The notes beneath the pieces were generated by a model. It did not search any database and was not told the DNA's origin. It worked only from the letters and a program-made list of their open reading frames with translations. From contig NC_063019.1 of assembly GCF_020509005.1 (NCBI RefSeq), positions 1,736,001-1,800,000 on the forward strand: a stretch of DNA of 64,000 bases. The letters are read 5' to 3'. The translations under genes were made by a program, and so were the position numbers. Below are positions 19,685 through 31,695 of the stretch, in pieces; position 1 is the first letter of the stretch; every line of letters begins with the position of its first letter. The DNA is from Fulvia fulva. Lineage: Eukaryota; Ascomycota; Dothideomycetes; Mycosphaerellales; Mycosphaerellaceae.

Positions 19685-21205
19685 GTACCTGCAACGCCTC
19701 CTCTACCACAGACTTCAGGATCTGCGCGATCACTGAGGTGCACCGACTCGCTTGATGAGCAAAGCGTTTGGTGTTTGAACAGAGGTTGGGCCAAGCGTTC
19801 GTGACCAAACTCGGGGTGCCAGACAGTGCGAGACGTGGAGCACCGCATACGCCTTTCTGATTGATGAACACTTTTTACTGTACCACTGTACGTCTATGTA
19901 GTTTTTGAAGCGAAGAGTTGAACATTTCTCTGACCTTCAAACTCTTCTCTTTACCAACATTTGATGTTTCCTGCTGTCTTGACCAAGGCTGCATAGCCAG
20001 ATGCAGATCCAGACCATCTTGGTGTGCGAGCCACCAGCGACAGCGCAACTCCACGTTCTTGCCATGTTGTCGGGCTCGCACATGGCTAGTCTGAAGATAT
20101 ACAGTTCTGCGAACAGCGAACCGTCGCTGCATACACGTGCATATAGGGTATCTCAAATGGAATGTGAGGTACTCCAGGAACGGTGCGGTATGGACGAGAT
20201 TATGTTGTGCCACGCTTCAAGCATCTGAACGCGAGCCGTCTGTCCGGTACCATGAATGCGTGCTCAACAATATGATGCGATTACTGATGTGGCACTGCAG
20301 TCAAGGCATCATATAGTGTTGTCTTGGTGCCAGGCCTCAGCGTTGGTCTCGGCTGCAAATCTTCGCATCCTTCGCATCCTTCGCATCCTTCGCATCCTTC
20401 GCATCCTTCGCATCCTTCGCCATGAGTTTGATAGTCATTGCTGACAGGACTTCCGAAGTGGCTGCCAATTTTCTTACGATCTCTTGACCTTTGCTTCCTC
20501 CCATCCATCCGACACCACAAACCACAAACCACGACGCCTCACGGCTTACATTCAAGGCTTCACGGGCTTCTTAACGCCGCAGAAGATGCAGGCTAAATAG
20601 TGATCGAATCCTCCCGGCCTCATCCCGGACCCGATGAAGGCAACGCGCCGGTCGCAAGCATTGGCAAATCTTGGCCTACCTCTGCATTTTCCAATCGGAA
20701 AGAGTCTGTCCCATAGAACTACCACGGTCGCGCGCTTCCATACTCGGTCTTGCTACACGCGCTCACCATGTGGATATTCTGGTCGAGCTAAGGAATGCTG
20801 CCCATGGGGTAGACTGCTGGAGAATGGTCAGTGCTCCGTTCTTCAGACCGTTCTTTTGCGTGCTCCAGAGCTTGGAGGTGTCGGATAGCCTTATCAAGTG
20901 CCTTGGCATTTCTGCAGTTCGTGCGAGAGCCACGTTGGATGCACGCGATGATGGGCTTGCCACGAGCGCGCACGAGCGTAGTGTTCCTTTGTTGTTGTCC
21001 CGTACCCGATCAAAGGTGCAGGTCACATGCCTCATCCCAGCAAGGTCAGATTTGACAGCCGAGATTGGCGAGGTGAGAGCGAGGGCTGAAAGGGTCGGGA
21101 TGGACGAGGGATGTATAAGAGTGCTCCTCGGCCTCTCGGTATCGGCGCTGCGTCCTGTGCTTTTGCTGTTGTGTACTGTAGGTATTCGCTGCAGGATCTT
21201 TGACA
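19685..21205. other. Intergenic with a 9-bp microsatellite
   Basis: About 1.5 kb without a supported gene. The frames at 20634-21261 on both strands have no domain. The feature of note is the 9-bp repeat at 20361-20414. Confidence 0.5.
20361..20414. repeat. Minisatellite, six 9-bp units
   Basis: Six perfect copies of CTTCGCATC followed by an imperfect seventh (CTTCGCCAT). The length is a multiple of three, and on the minus strand it would read as KDA or AKD repeats, but the surrounding frame has no other coding character. The copy number is likely polymorphic between isolates. Confidence 0.92.
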
Positions 21206-22928
21206 ATGACAGCTCAAGTCCCAGTCGCGACATGGCAGCCTGGTCTCAAGGATCATCATGAGCATGCTTTGGAGAAGGAGGCGGGCTCTTCCGAAGTGAG
21301 CTTGAAGGAGACGCCAACGGGTGTTGATCCGCTGTCTGCAATTCCGGATCCTGATGAAGGTGCTACGGATGAGGAAAGGGCGGCTTTGGTCAGTAGACAC
21401 AATGCTGGACAGCGTGAACGAAACTGACAATCCTCAAGGACAAGAAGTTGATGCGAAAAGTCGACGCCTGGCTCATCCCATGGCTCTGTCTCCTCTACCT
21501 GCTCTCCTTCCTTGACCGTACAAACATCGGAAATGCACGTCTCGCCGGCATGGAAGACGACCTGGGCATGGGAGGACACGACTATAACAACACCTTGACG
21601 ATCTTCTTCATCTCCTACGCCTTGGCCGAGCCTGTCACGAACGTTCTGCTGAAGAAGATGACACCGCGAGTGTTCTTCACCGCTATCATTCTGCTCTGGG
21701 GTTTGATCATGACGATGATGGGCCTGGTGACCAACTACGGCGGCCTCCTTGCCTGTCGTTTCATCCTAGGTCTAGCTGAAGCCGGTCTGTTCCCCGGTGT
21801 CAACTACTACCTCTCCTGCTGGTACAAGAGATCTGAGCTTGGTCTGCGTGCTGCGACCTTTTTCTCTGCAGCTGCACTGGCTGGCTCTTTCGGTGGTCTC
21901 CTCGCTGCTGCCATTGCCAAAATGGACGGTCTGGGTGGCAAGGATGGTTGGGCATGGTAAGCATAACATCGCATCGTGCCGTCGAAAGTCTGAGATTAAC
22001 TTTCGGCAGGATTTTCATCATCGAAGGTTTGGCCACCATGTTTGTCGGAGGCTTCTGCTGGTGGATGGTCTTCAACTGGCCCGATACCGCCGGCTTCCTC
22101 ACCCCAGACGAGCGCCTTCGAGTACGCCGTCGTCTCGCAGCCGACAATCAATCAAGCACCGGTGAAGAGTACGACAAGCGCCACATCATCGCCGCTCTCA
22201 AGGACTGGAAGTGCTGGGGATACGCACTGATCTACATGGGCAATCTGTGTCCACTCTACGCCTTCTCCCTGTTCCTGCCAACCATTCTCGCAGGCATGGG
22301 CTACCAAGGTACTCGGGCTCAGCTCCTTTCCGTCCCACCATACGCTGTGGCCGCAACCATGACTATTCTCGTCGGCTGGATTGCAGACAAGACCAGACAG
22401 CGCGGTATCTGCAACATGGCTACTGTCACACTGTCGATCGTTGGGTTCACTATGCTCATCGCGTCCCAAGACCCTCACATCCAGTACGCTGGCACGTTTC
22501 TGGGAGCAGCAGGCATCTATCCAACAATTCCGAACACCCTCACGTGGGCATCGAACAATATCGAGGGCGTGTACAAGCGTGGTGTTATTATTGGTATAGT
22601 TGTCGGTAAGTTAGCATTGTGTGCATAAGCAATCAGAAGCGACAAGACTGACCATGCCCTTTCCGCAGGCTGGGGAAACCTCAATGGCGTAGTATCCTCG
22701 AACATCTACCTCAAGGGCGAGCGACCAAAGTACTACACTGGTCACGGTACCGTGTTGGCATACCTAATCGTATGCCTCCTTGGTGGCACCATCTTCATGT
22801 ACACCATGTTGGCTCTCGAGAACCGTCGTCGCTTGTCTGGAAAGCGGGACAACATGCACCAAGGCATGACCGAGGATGAGAAATGGATCGCGGGAGACAA
22901 CAGACCAGACTTCATTTATACGTTATAG
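21206..22928 (+). CDS. MFS transporter, anion:cation symporter (allantoate permease) family
   Basis: Four exons (21206-21388, 21439-21956, 22010-22605, 22669-22928) encode 518 residues; introns of 50, 53 and 63 nt join in phases 0, 2 and 1. The protein opens with a cytosolic tail and LDKKLMRKVDAWLIPW, then SFLDRTNIGNARLAG after helix 1, the hallmark of the Dal5/Tna1 anion:cation symporter family. About twelve membrane helices follow, with CRFILGLAEAGLFPG around helix 4 and a GWIADKTRQRG loop in the second half. Members take up organic anions such as allantoate, nicotinate or short peptides; the substrate cannot be read from sequence. The first donor is GTCAGT, slightly off consensus. Confidence 0.92.
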
Positions 22929-23107
22929 ATGGAGTGCGTACATAGACCACTGGCCACATGCTCCGCTCGCGGCATGTAGGGTCAGGTCGTTGAAGTAGAC
23001 GATTCATACATGATTACACGATACAGACACAGCAGCCTTGATTTGACATCCCCATGATCCTTAGCAATAACCTGCTGCGCATTCGACGATCGAAACCACA
23101 GACGCGC

Positions 23108-24958
23108 TCAGTGACCAGGAGTGGCCGGTCTTTGGGAACCGTGATCTTCGCTCGACAGCGGTGGTAGATTCTGAAGCACTGAGTCGTCAGAGCCACTGCT
23201 TTCGCGAGCCTCAGTGATTGCGAGCTCCTCCGCAAAGTGGCTCTGCGAGGAGCTTTCCTCGCTGTCGTCCTCGCTGTCGGCTACCTGATCTCTGCCAACC
23301 ATATCAGCGCTGTGCTCATGGCTCCGAGCTCCGGTGCCTGAATTTTGCACCGCGGTGTGAACAGGAAAGTTATATGGCTTGTGAATCACCAGCTCCACAT
23401 CTTGATCACTGCGGAAGTCCTCCAGTAGCATAGCATACGCCGCATCCGTCGTAAGTGGCACCGCGCCATTCCTATGAGCATGACGATCGTAGATGTACTC
23501 GGGGAACTTGTGAGAAGACGCGATGTCGGGCGTGCCCTGTTGCTCGGGAGACACATCGAGCGTGTTGCTGCTGTTGGTCACCTCAGGTGCAATCTCACCG
23601 GCGTTGCCAAAGGCTGAGGCAATGTCTTCCGCAAGCTCATCAGAATCTGCGATACTGCTGATTGAATGAGGCGCACGCTGGGAGCCGCGGATAGCTTGCT
23701 CAACCAGCTCATTGATCTCATCACTGGGGTTGTGCTTCTTTCGTGGCCTGCCTCTGCCCCGCTGGGCGGTCGTGGGCTTCACGGCATGTGATCCCAGAGA
23801 CTTCAACTGCTTTCGAGGGCGGCGTGGTGGATTCAGTGGCAGCGCATCTTCCTCATCTTCGGGATGCTGTGAAGCAAGCCTGCGTTTCTGAAACTTTTGC
23901 GGCGAGTCGTTTCTGTTCCTCGGAGGATCATACTTCACCCTATGCTTGTAACCGGGGATGCCTTCAGTGTGTCAGCCACCTTTTTTCGAGCACTTTGACA
24001 CCGTCTGAACCAGTGATCGGCGCAGCCGGTAGATTGGGGACGTACCATAGTCAGAAGGATGCGACTTGCTGTCATAATCCACAAACTTCTGTGCTGCCTT
24101 GCGCGAGGAGTGGCGACTGGCTCGAGAGTCCTTCTTCCGCGTCGCCGGTGGTGGGCCTGTACGATGTCATGTCAGCTCTTTCAAGCGCATCAAGACGTTC
24201 TGGCCCGCCAGTGGGGCCATCTCAAGCAAACCAAACGTACCACGAATTGGGATCGACTCCGGAGCTGCCTCATCGTCAGGGCCGTCGCTGTCCGAGATCG
24301 TGTCTGATGAAGTTGGAGGATCAGTCTCAATGTCGCTCTCCTACAGTGACCGCGTTAGTTGCACTCGAACATATGGTGATGCCTGGGTACGCCCGCGCGA
24401 TGTGAAGAGCGTGGCGCGCATACAGCACATACCATATCATCGGCGAAGCTCACAGATTTTGAGCGGTTGCGCTGCGTGGCCGGCATGTTAGGTCTTGTCA
24501 CCGCGTCCATCGGGTGATACTACCACGCATGAAATGTCAGTGTTGAGCCAGATGCTGGTAGGTGTCGTTGGGGGTGGAGCGCACGACGCGCTATCCATAC
24601 CTTCATGTCATAGGACACTGCTGAACGACCATTGCGCGACGCGCGTGTGGTGGGCTTCGGCGGATCGTCGTCCACGATCAGGTGCTCAACGCTAGCATAA
24701 GCGGCGTCGTCGATAACGTTGTGGTTGGGGTCCAGACCGCTTAGCATGCGAGAGCCTCGAGGCGGCGGCATGATGTCGGTGTCGGATGGAGATCGCGAAG
24801 GATAGCTGGGATGCAGTCAGTGTTGGTGAAATGTAAGGCGTACGAAGCGATATGAGATGCGAGGTGAGGTCGAGTTTAGCATCCAGGCTCCAAACTCACG
24901 ATAGGAAGGCACGCGTGAACGCGTAGGGTAGGGTAGGACTGGCAATTGCGCCTTCCAT
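23108..24958 (-). CDS. AT-hook nuclear protein, six exons
   Basis: Exons 24958-24900, 24805-24601, 24519-24433, 24340-24241, 24156-24046 and 23961-23108 join in frame to 471 residues (introns of 94, 81, 92, 84 and 84 nt, each with plausible branch and acceptor). The product starts MEGAIASPTLPYAFTRAFLS, continues with SRSPSDTDIMPPPRGSRM, then acidic and basic disordered stretches, a GPPPATRKKDSRASRHSSRK patch and, in the last exon, an AT-hook (QRGRGRPRKKHNPSDE). AT-hooks bind the minor groove of AT-rich DNA, so a chromatin role is likely. The remainder is acidic and Ser-rich. I do not recognise the family; the conserved-looking N-terminus may be a short interaction motif. Confidence 0.7.
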
Positions 24959-25169
24959 GTCGTAATATGTAACGATAACAGAGAAACAGCGACCGTGATT
25001 CCAGCTTTCTCTTCGCGGACTCGTTTGTCCATGCCACGCAAACGTGCGCTTGCCTAACCAAGACTCCTCGCTTGCCAATAACATCAATTTCGAAATCCAA
25101 TGCACGCTCCAACGCACTTCTTCCAACGACATAAACAATACGAAAATCATTGACAGCAACCATACCGGA

Positions 25170-26297
25170 CTATGCGGCGGCAATAGGGAGCGGTGATCGC
25201 CTCATGGGCGCAAATCGGCCCATCTTTACGGCACCAATGTCGAACTCTCCTTCATCATCGTCTGAATCATCAGCCTCCAGCGGCTCAACCTCCAGCTTTG
25301 CCTCACTGGGATACGCGGCGTCCATAGCAGCACTCATGATCTTCTGGCTGAGATCAGACTGCCTCTTTTGCTCCGCCTCTGCTTCTGCTTTCGCTTGAGC
25401 CTCGTCTTCGACTCTGTGCCTTTCCTCACTCCTCCTTCGACGGGCAGCAGACTTCTCGGCACGTTTCGTCAAGCCGGGCAGCTCTTTCTCGGCCATCAGC
25501 AATGCTTCGACAAAGTTCTCCCTGGCGTTGGTGACTTCAAGGGTACAATCACCATCTCGAAGTATCTGATGAGCGGCACGTTCGCAAAGTGCTTGAGCTC
25601 TTTCCAGTTTTGCGTCGACCTTATCAAATGGCTCCGTATCGGCATTGCGGCCAAAGATGGCACCAGGCCGAGGGGAGCGGGTGCTCTTGATGTGCAGTCG
25701 GGCAGTTAAGGGATTGAACTCGCCTCCCTCTCCATCACTACTATTGCTTGCCTCGCTACTGCTTGACCCTGTTCTCGAAAGGCAGTCGACTTTGGCGCCC
25801 ATCTTGCCTTTCCTGATGGCATTCCTGGAAGATCCGACCGCACGAACGAGCTTCTCAAAGCGCTTTTGGGTGTCACCGTCGTAAAACACCACTGCTGCGG
25901 CCTTCGTCCGGAATTTGGAAGGTCCAGACTGGTCTCCCGAAGCGACAGAGGCGGTCTTCCGTTTCCTTTGCGACAATCGCAATGCATCCGAGTTGGTGAG
26001 ATGTTTCAACGAAGCCCGTTTCAGCAACATCTGTTTACTTTTCTCCTCCGCCTTACCCATACTACCCTTCTTCGACCTGCTCGACTTCAACGAGGATGAC
26101 TTCGACTTCGCCTTGGGTGGCTCTTGGGATGATGAGTCCTCCGGCACTGGTTGGGTCTCGAACAGTATCTCCTGCTGCCGGTCTGCCGCCTGTTTCAATA
26201 TGGTCTCCAAATCCGCAATCCACCCGGGAACATTCTGCAGCAAGGCACTGAAGCTTTCCAGCGCTTCGTCTGCCATATCGGAATGTGTTCGGATCAT
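25170..26297 (-). CDS. Basic, low-complexity nuclear-type protein
   Basis: Single-exon frame of 375 residues; a second ATG seven codons in (MADEAL) is an equally good start. The N-terminal 50 residues form amphipathic helices (FSALLQNVPGWIADLETIL). A Lys/Ser-rich stretch (KSKSSSLKSSRSKKGS) and a QRKRK patch look like nuclear localisation signals. About residues 235-325 are helical and highly charged and end in a coiled coil rich in Glu, Ala and Lys (EDEAQAKAEAEAEQKRQ). An acidic run (ADDSDDDEGEFD) precedes the C-terminus. No known domain is recognised. It is transcribed in the same direction as the AT-hook gene downstream. Confidence 0.65.
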   Translation of the reverse strand: MIRTHSDMADEALESFSALLQNVPGWIADLETILKQAADRQQEILFETQPVPEDSSSQEPPKAKSKSSSLKSSRSKKGSMGKAEEKSKQMLLKRASLKHLTNSDALRLSQRKRKTASVASGDQSGPSKFRTKAAAVVFYDGDTQKRFEKLVRAVGSSRNAIRKGKMGAKVDCLSRTGSSSSEASNSSDGEGGEFNPLTARLHIKSTRSPRPGAIFGRNADTEPFDKVDAKLERAQALCERAAHQILRDGDCTLEVTNARENFVEALLMAEKELPGLTKRAEKSAARRRRSEERHRVEDEAQAKAEAEAEQKRQSDLSQKIMSAAMDAAYPSEAKLEVEPLEADDSDDDEGEFDIGAVKMGRFAPMRRSPLPIAAA

Positions 26298-28283
26298 TCA
26301 GCTGCCGAAAGAATGAAGGCCGCCGCGGTCGCTCGTGAATGCTCCGGAATCGCCGGTCGTACCAGCGACAAGTCGAGAATGGAATATGGAGTGGACCGTC
26401 GGATAGGTGACCAATATCGAATGGTCGTTGAGACGCGGAAAGGTCGAAGAGAGAGTGCAAACAGCAGATGTTTGGGTCCAAGAGGAAGAGGTGAGGCACA
26501 GTGAGGTGCAGAGGAAACGCCAGCGCACACGCCTCGCTCTCTCTGCGGGAGCAGTGAGGCGGACCAATGTAGTCACAGCAGGCCTGCGATCGGCAACAGC
26601 TCCACCCGAGCACACTCTAGCGTCCTGCCCTGGCCCTGCTCTGTGCTGGCGTAGTTCAGCTCGGATAGCTCATCTCACGTGGGGGCGAGTCAACAGTCTT
26701 CAACCACGGAACGTCTAAGGATCTGCTTGGAGCAGTATACTTCGACTGTTTCTCAAATGGTCTTGCGTCTGGGGAGTCGATTTGTTGCAGCAAGCGACGG
26801 CACAAGTCAATGGCGTCCTCGGTACATACAGTAGCGTTAAGGTTGTGGATGCGCCGTGCCCCCCGAAGCCGACCCAGAAGTCAAGGCAAGTGCGGTAATT
26901 CTTCCTCCTTGCTGTTTCTTTCAGGTGTCTGTCAGCTTGTCAAAGACGCAAGTGGGAGCTGTCTCTTGCTCTGGGCGTTGCACAAAGAAGAGATCAATAT
27001 TCCGACGTCGTGGTCCTGGGAGAAGTCCTGCGAGTCGTGCTCTCCGACACTTCGTAAAGGGCTCGTAAGCATCAATTTGACACCGCCAAATATAAAGCAC
27101 GGCGTAACGGGATTGCGCAACAAAGCGGTGCCAGAGTTCGCGGGAGCCATCAAGCTAGGGCAATTCCGCTGTGGCACTACGCCTACTACGACGACCACTA
27201 TGCGCAAGGCGACACCACGGTAGCTTTGCTCGTGTTTTATATTTCTGGACGCGATACATACGATGATCTCTGTGGTTATCTACAGACTCCCCGACGAGAA
27301 CAACCAGGACATGGCAATGTCATGCATCGCAGCAGTATTGCATAGCACGTTGGGCTGGAGGCAGAGTGTTCCGCACGAAGGAGGGCACGCTGCCCGCCGC
27401 AGCATGCAGATCGACAAGGTACCGACCAGTAGGCATTTGACACGCAGGCCATCAACATTTGTTCTGGACCTTTACTGCGGGTTCTTGGGAATCGTAATGT
27501 GACTGCAGTCGCTGCAAGAAACTGCTTTGGTATGTATTGAGATCATCAAAGAGACGCCGCGAGACGAAGAACAGAAGTGGGCTTGCCAGGAATGCAAGCC
27601 TGAGGCGCCCGGACAATGTTCCCTACATCCACGACTGGACGACCTTAGCCGCAGCTCTTTATCCCGACCCGACTAAACGTTCCTATTCGCTCTTCGGAAG
27701 ACAAGGATATGATTTGAGATTCTGGAGATCGCAGAACGTGCTTGCATGCAAAAGATCGGCTGGTGTCTTCGCATCGAGATGTTGGACATCACACCGCAAT
27801 CCTGCTCTCGTGGACAGTTATGATCAGTAGGAAGAAAGCGGTAACTGATAGCAGCAAGCAAGTCATCCATGGTCGGACAGCAGAGAAGGACAACATGACT
27901 GCTACAGACGCAATGCTGCACAAACGGTGCTGAAGCTTCGATCTGGCAAGACGCCCGATCTTGCATTGCTTGCGTTCGTGGCGCTGGAATCTGGTACGAC
28001 GATGGAGCTCCAGCCGACTTATGAACAGTCACAGGGATGTGTTCTCGTAGAACCACACTTGTGGGTCGAACGCGTTCAATGAATCCACCCTCAGAACACT
28101 TGCGATTTCCTGTCTCGTCGAGCTTGTACGACACAACCCCTCGGCGGCATGACGAAAGCAGGAAAAGGTCGTCCTGCTCGGCACACGGCTAGCATGAAAT
28201 CGAACAATTGGCATACACTCGGCATGAAGAGGCGACTTTCACAGCAGTCTCGCGCTGCGCATTTGGACCAGGACTAAGTGCGA
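26298..28283. other. Long intergenic region, no supported gene
   Basis: Nearly 2 kb. A plus-strand frame of 137 residues at 26810-27223 and several smaller ones have no domains, no signal peptide and unlikely composition. I see no transposon ends, tRNA or repeat. It may hold long untranslated regions or unrecognised noncoding transcripts. Confidence 0.45.
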
Positions 28284-29340
28284 TCATGGCCAACATTCCT
28301 CGTGAGACCAGCTTTGTGTTTTGTCATCGAACTTGTACACTTGCCGCCTGGAGCTCATAGGATCGGACAAGTCGACAGATTCGACCTCTTCCGGCTTGAT
28401 CACGCAGACACGGAAGTTCTTGCGAGCAACTGGATCGTGAAAGTCCTCGACCTTCTCACCCTGCTTGAGGTTCTTGTCGTCATACGGCTTGTTCACAGGC
28501 TGACCAGGAGGCGGTGCTTTGAAAGAACCTGTACATCAAGCAAGTCAGTCATATGGCCATGAGTCGTGTGACTGGAAGCTGATCCTCTCAACCAAGCCAA
28601 CGAAACGGCACCGCATGCATACAACCATGACACGTGGACGATGCATGGCTTGCGGCTGAAGAGGACGATGACATGATGAAGTGCTTACCTCTCATTCCTG
28701 GAGAGATGTTTCCAAAGTGACCGGTGAGCTCTGTCTTCCAGGACCAATTGTCCCGACCGTCCTCCTTGACGACGCGCATGCGGGATCCTAGCTCGCTCTT
28801 GACGGTCCGGACACCACTGGACTCCTTGCTCTGGTCGCTGTCACCCTCGATGTCGTTACCGATGATGAAAGCCTCGCCCTTGATTCTGGAACACTATCAG
28901 CACCATGCTCTTGCAGCCAACATGTGAGCACCATACCTCCACTGAACCATGACCTCCTTCGCCCAGTATACTGCCTCAACAGGACCACCGCCACCACTGC
29001 CCTGCACCAGCTCTTCCCTGTCCGCGTGTCCACTACTCGAATTGAACAACTCAAACGTCTTCTGCATCCTCACATCGGTGGTGAAAGTGGGCATGTCGCT
29101 CTCGAAGACTCTCTCGTTCTTGGGCGCATCGTTATGTTTGTTCTCTGGCAGCTCGGACCAGAATCCTCTGTGAATGCAAAACCTCGCTCGCGGTACATAT
29201 GGGACTGGCGAATCTTTGTTTGAAGCTGGGTGCAACGAACTGAAGACGAACTCTGGCGAGTCCATCTTGCCCAGATGCTCTTCGAACTGCTTTCGCCATG
29301 GTGCCAATGCTGGGCCGTCCGTAGACGATGTTGCTGCCAT
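28284..29340 (-). CDS. Pyridoxamine-phosphate-oxidase-like FMN-binding protein (Alr4036 type)
   Basis: Exons 29340-28937, 28885-28689 and 28528-28284 give 281 residues; introns are 51 and 160 nt and joins are in frame (AG|A and G|GT). The order of motifs is APWRKQFEEHL, SPEFVFSSLHPAS, PRARFCIHRGFWSELPENKH, ESDMPTFTTDVRMQKTFEL, a QGSGGGGPVEAVYWAKEVMVQWR block, and late NFRVCVIKPEEVESVDLSDP. This is the fungal family annotated as pyridoxamine 5'-phosphate oxidase Alr4036-type, a split-barrel FMN-binding fold. True PNPO activity is not proven for the family. The 160-nt second intron is longer than its neighbours. An upstream extension in the same frame lacks family similarity and was not included. 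Confidence 0.88.
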
Positions 29341-29848
29341 TGTGCGCTGTAAAGTGCGCGAGAGCTGGCTTAACCGACTGCGAGGTAGGGAAGCTATGGT
29401 TGCTGTTCTTTGCGGAGTATCAAGGATCAGGTGAGCCGGATTGTCTCCAAAGATTGCTAAACTGATCTCACAGACTGAACAAGAAGGAAGGCAGAGCGAC
29501 TGACAGTGTAGTGGTAATAGTGAACTCACCATCAATGTTTGGTTTCGTGGAGCTCTGGCCAGGCGATGCTGTCATCGATTTTTGGCCGGGCAGTTTAGCC
29601 GGCACAGTGGGATGAACTCTGTGGTGCTCGACAGGAACATCGCTTGAGCCTGAGCGATGCGCGTCACAAAGAAAAGGTCACCTTGTCGCCAAAAGCAAAC
29701 TGCTGTGAGGTATGCTGCGGCACTGCATTTCTTGGTAACAAACAGCCCGCGCTGAAGAAGAAAGCATTGAATGTGCAGATCAACAGCCTCCACTGATGAG
29801 AGGTGATTTCGTTGTACAAGCGCTCATTCATCTATCTCGACGAAGTAT
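29341..29848. other. Intergenic
   Basis: Between two minus-strand genes; holds the promoter of the FMN-binding gene and the 3' region of the dehydrogenase gene. No supported feature. Confidence 0.45.
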
Positions 29849-30915
29849 CTAGTCGATCTCGATGCAGACCTTAGCAAAGTGCTTCTGGTCCCACATATAC
29901 TGGTAAGCATCCTTCACCTGATCAAGCTTCCACACCTTCTGATCAATGACAGGCTTGATGTTGTTGGCCTCAATCGCTCGATTCATCTCCTCGAATTGGT
30001 GCCTCGAGCCAACCAAGATGCCACGAACGGTGCAGATGTTTGTAAGGACCTCCAAGAACGTAGGCTGGCTCTCGCCCTTACCACCGCCAAGGAAGCCAAT
30101 GATGCTGATAACACCATCGAAAGCAACAGCTGCCAGACTTTGCTTCATGGTGTTTGGACCACCAACCTCCACGACGTGCTGTACGCCGCGGCCGCCTGTG
30201 AGTTTCTTGGCTGTTGCGCCCCAGTTGGTGTCCTCCTTGTAGTTCAAGACGTGGTCTGCGCCGAGCTCTTTGAGCTTGTTACCCTTCTCTTTGCTGGATG
30301 TCGTGGCAATGACCTTAGCGCCGGCAGCCTTTGCAAATTGCACGGCAAAGATTGATACGCCACCAGTACCTTGTGTCAGAACCCAGTCACCCGGCATAAG
30401 CTTCTTCAGGCCATAGAGTGCGTTCCAAGCAGTCAAGCCTGCGCAGGTCAACGTCGATGCCTCGAGGTAGTTCAGGTTCTGTGGCATGTGGACCAGTCCC
30501 TGCTCGTCGTAGCCTCAATGTTCCATCAACGACACCACCAACACCTCCTGCCAGAGCAGTATCATCGATCGTTCCGGCAATGTGGCCTTGGTTGAAGAGT
30601 GTGATTACCTTGTAGCCCTTCTTGAATCTTGTTACGTTCTTGCCGACGTCTTCGACAGTCCCTGCACCATCTGAGGCTGGAACCACGTTGTCGCGTTGTG
30701 GAAATGGGCATTGGCCCTTGGTGATTATCAAGTCGCGGTAGTTGAGTGAGGAGCCGTGGACTATAGCTTGTCAGTGCAATTGCGTTGTAAGAGGCAGCGA
30801 AATATTTACATCGAACGAGAACATCCTTGTCACCAAGCTGAGGGACTGGGTCATCTTGCTGCTTGAGAGATTCGAAGCCGTCCTTGCCGGTAACGTGCCA
30901 TGCCTTGTTTCCCAT
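29849..30915 (-). pseudogene. Zinc-type alcohol dehydrogenase (MDR family), frameshifted
   Basis: Exon 1 (30915-30810) and an in-frame 49-nt intron lead to exon 2, which reads SLNYRDLIITKGQ, VVPASDGAGTVEDVG and a GGVGGVVDGTLR block. The frame then fails at about 30514; the downstream frame resumes as GYDEQGLVHMPQNLNYLEA, followed by CAGLTAWNALYG, the NADPH-binding loop VLTQGTGGVSIFAVQFAKAAGAK, and the rest to IEID. In related proteins DGTLR is followed by two more residues before the glycine, so a net loss of about 8 nt (or +1) fits. No intron can repair it because the affected segment is conserved. Either it is a recent pseudogene or a sequence error; everything else looks intact. Confidence 0.8.
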
Positions 30916-31695
30916 GTTTGCTGTTCGTCAATGCGTGTGTTGAGTACAAACAATGGGGATTGAGTAAAGGAAATGTATACAGTGCTCAATGGGTTGAAGC
31001 CAGTATATGAGATGGCCGGTGGCGGTATTTCTAAGCCGACTTACGTTTATGGCCATGTCTCCACAGACAATGATCATGTTTGGATGCCGAAGCTATGATG
31101 GATATGACGTTGCAATGGAAGAGATGAGAACATATGCGAGGCAGAAGGGAGCTCCATCGAAGTTCAACCGTGGTCGTCATGGCACGGACCGCATTGGTGA
31201 AAGCGATCCCGAGAATTCTCACATACGCGAGTACTTTCCTTCCTGCAGACTTACAGACTGGTCATAGCGACGGTGTCCCATGCTTGGAAAGCATTGCTTC
31301 GATCGTCAGCCGCATAAGTGAATGTGTGTGGTTGATCAGAAATCATGACTGCCTCAGACGAGTCTCCATCACGATGGATGATTTTCTGGCAGAGGACTGT
31401 GCGTCGGCATGTTCAATAATCGCGCCAAGGAAACCCAGGGCGCCTGATGAGGTTGGAGATAATCTTGCTATGGTGCGTGCAAAGGACAGTTTTGAAGATG
31501 TAGGCAAGCGGCACTATTCAGGGTCAAGATCTACAAAAGAGCTATTTGCTGGAGCGTTGGCTTGTACGCACTTCAGGAAAACGCTGTCCTACGATCTGGA
31601 CCCCGAGGGGTCTCCTTCTCCTTTCCCAGCTAGAGCGGGCGAGTCGCGCCCGACTCCGAGGGCGCCAATGCCCCTGCGGTCATTCCTGTCATTCT
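30916..31695. other. Intergenic
   Basis: Upstream of the dehydrogenase gene and downstream of the broken hydrolase. A plus-strand frame at 31134-31745 lacks any domain. No other feature seen. Confidence 0.45.

Noticed and set aside
20281..20555. Minus-strand frames encoding KDA/AKD repeats
   Set aside because: The repeat length is a multiple of three, so open frames arise automatically; the flanks have no coding character.
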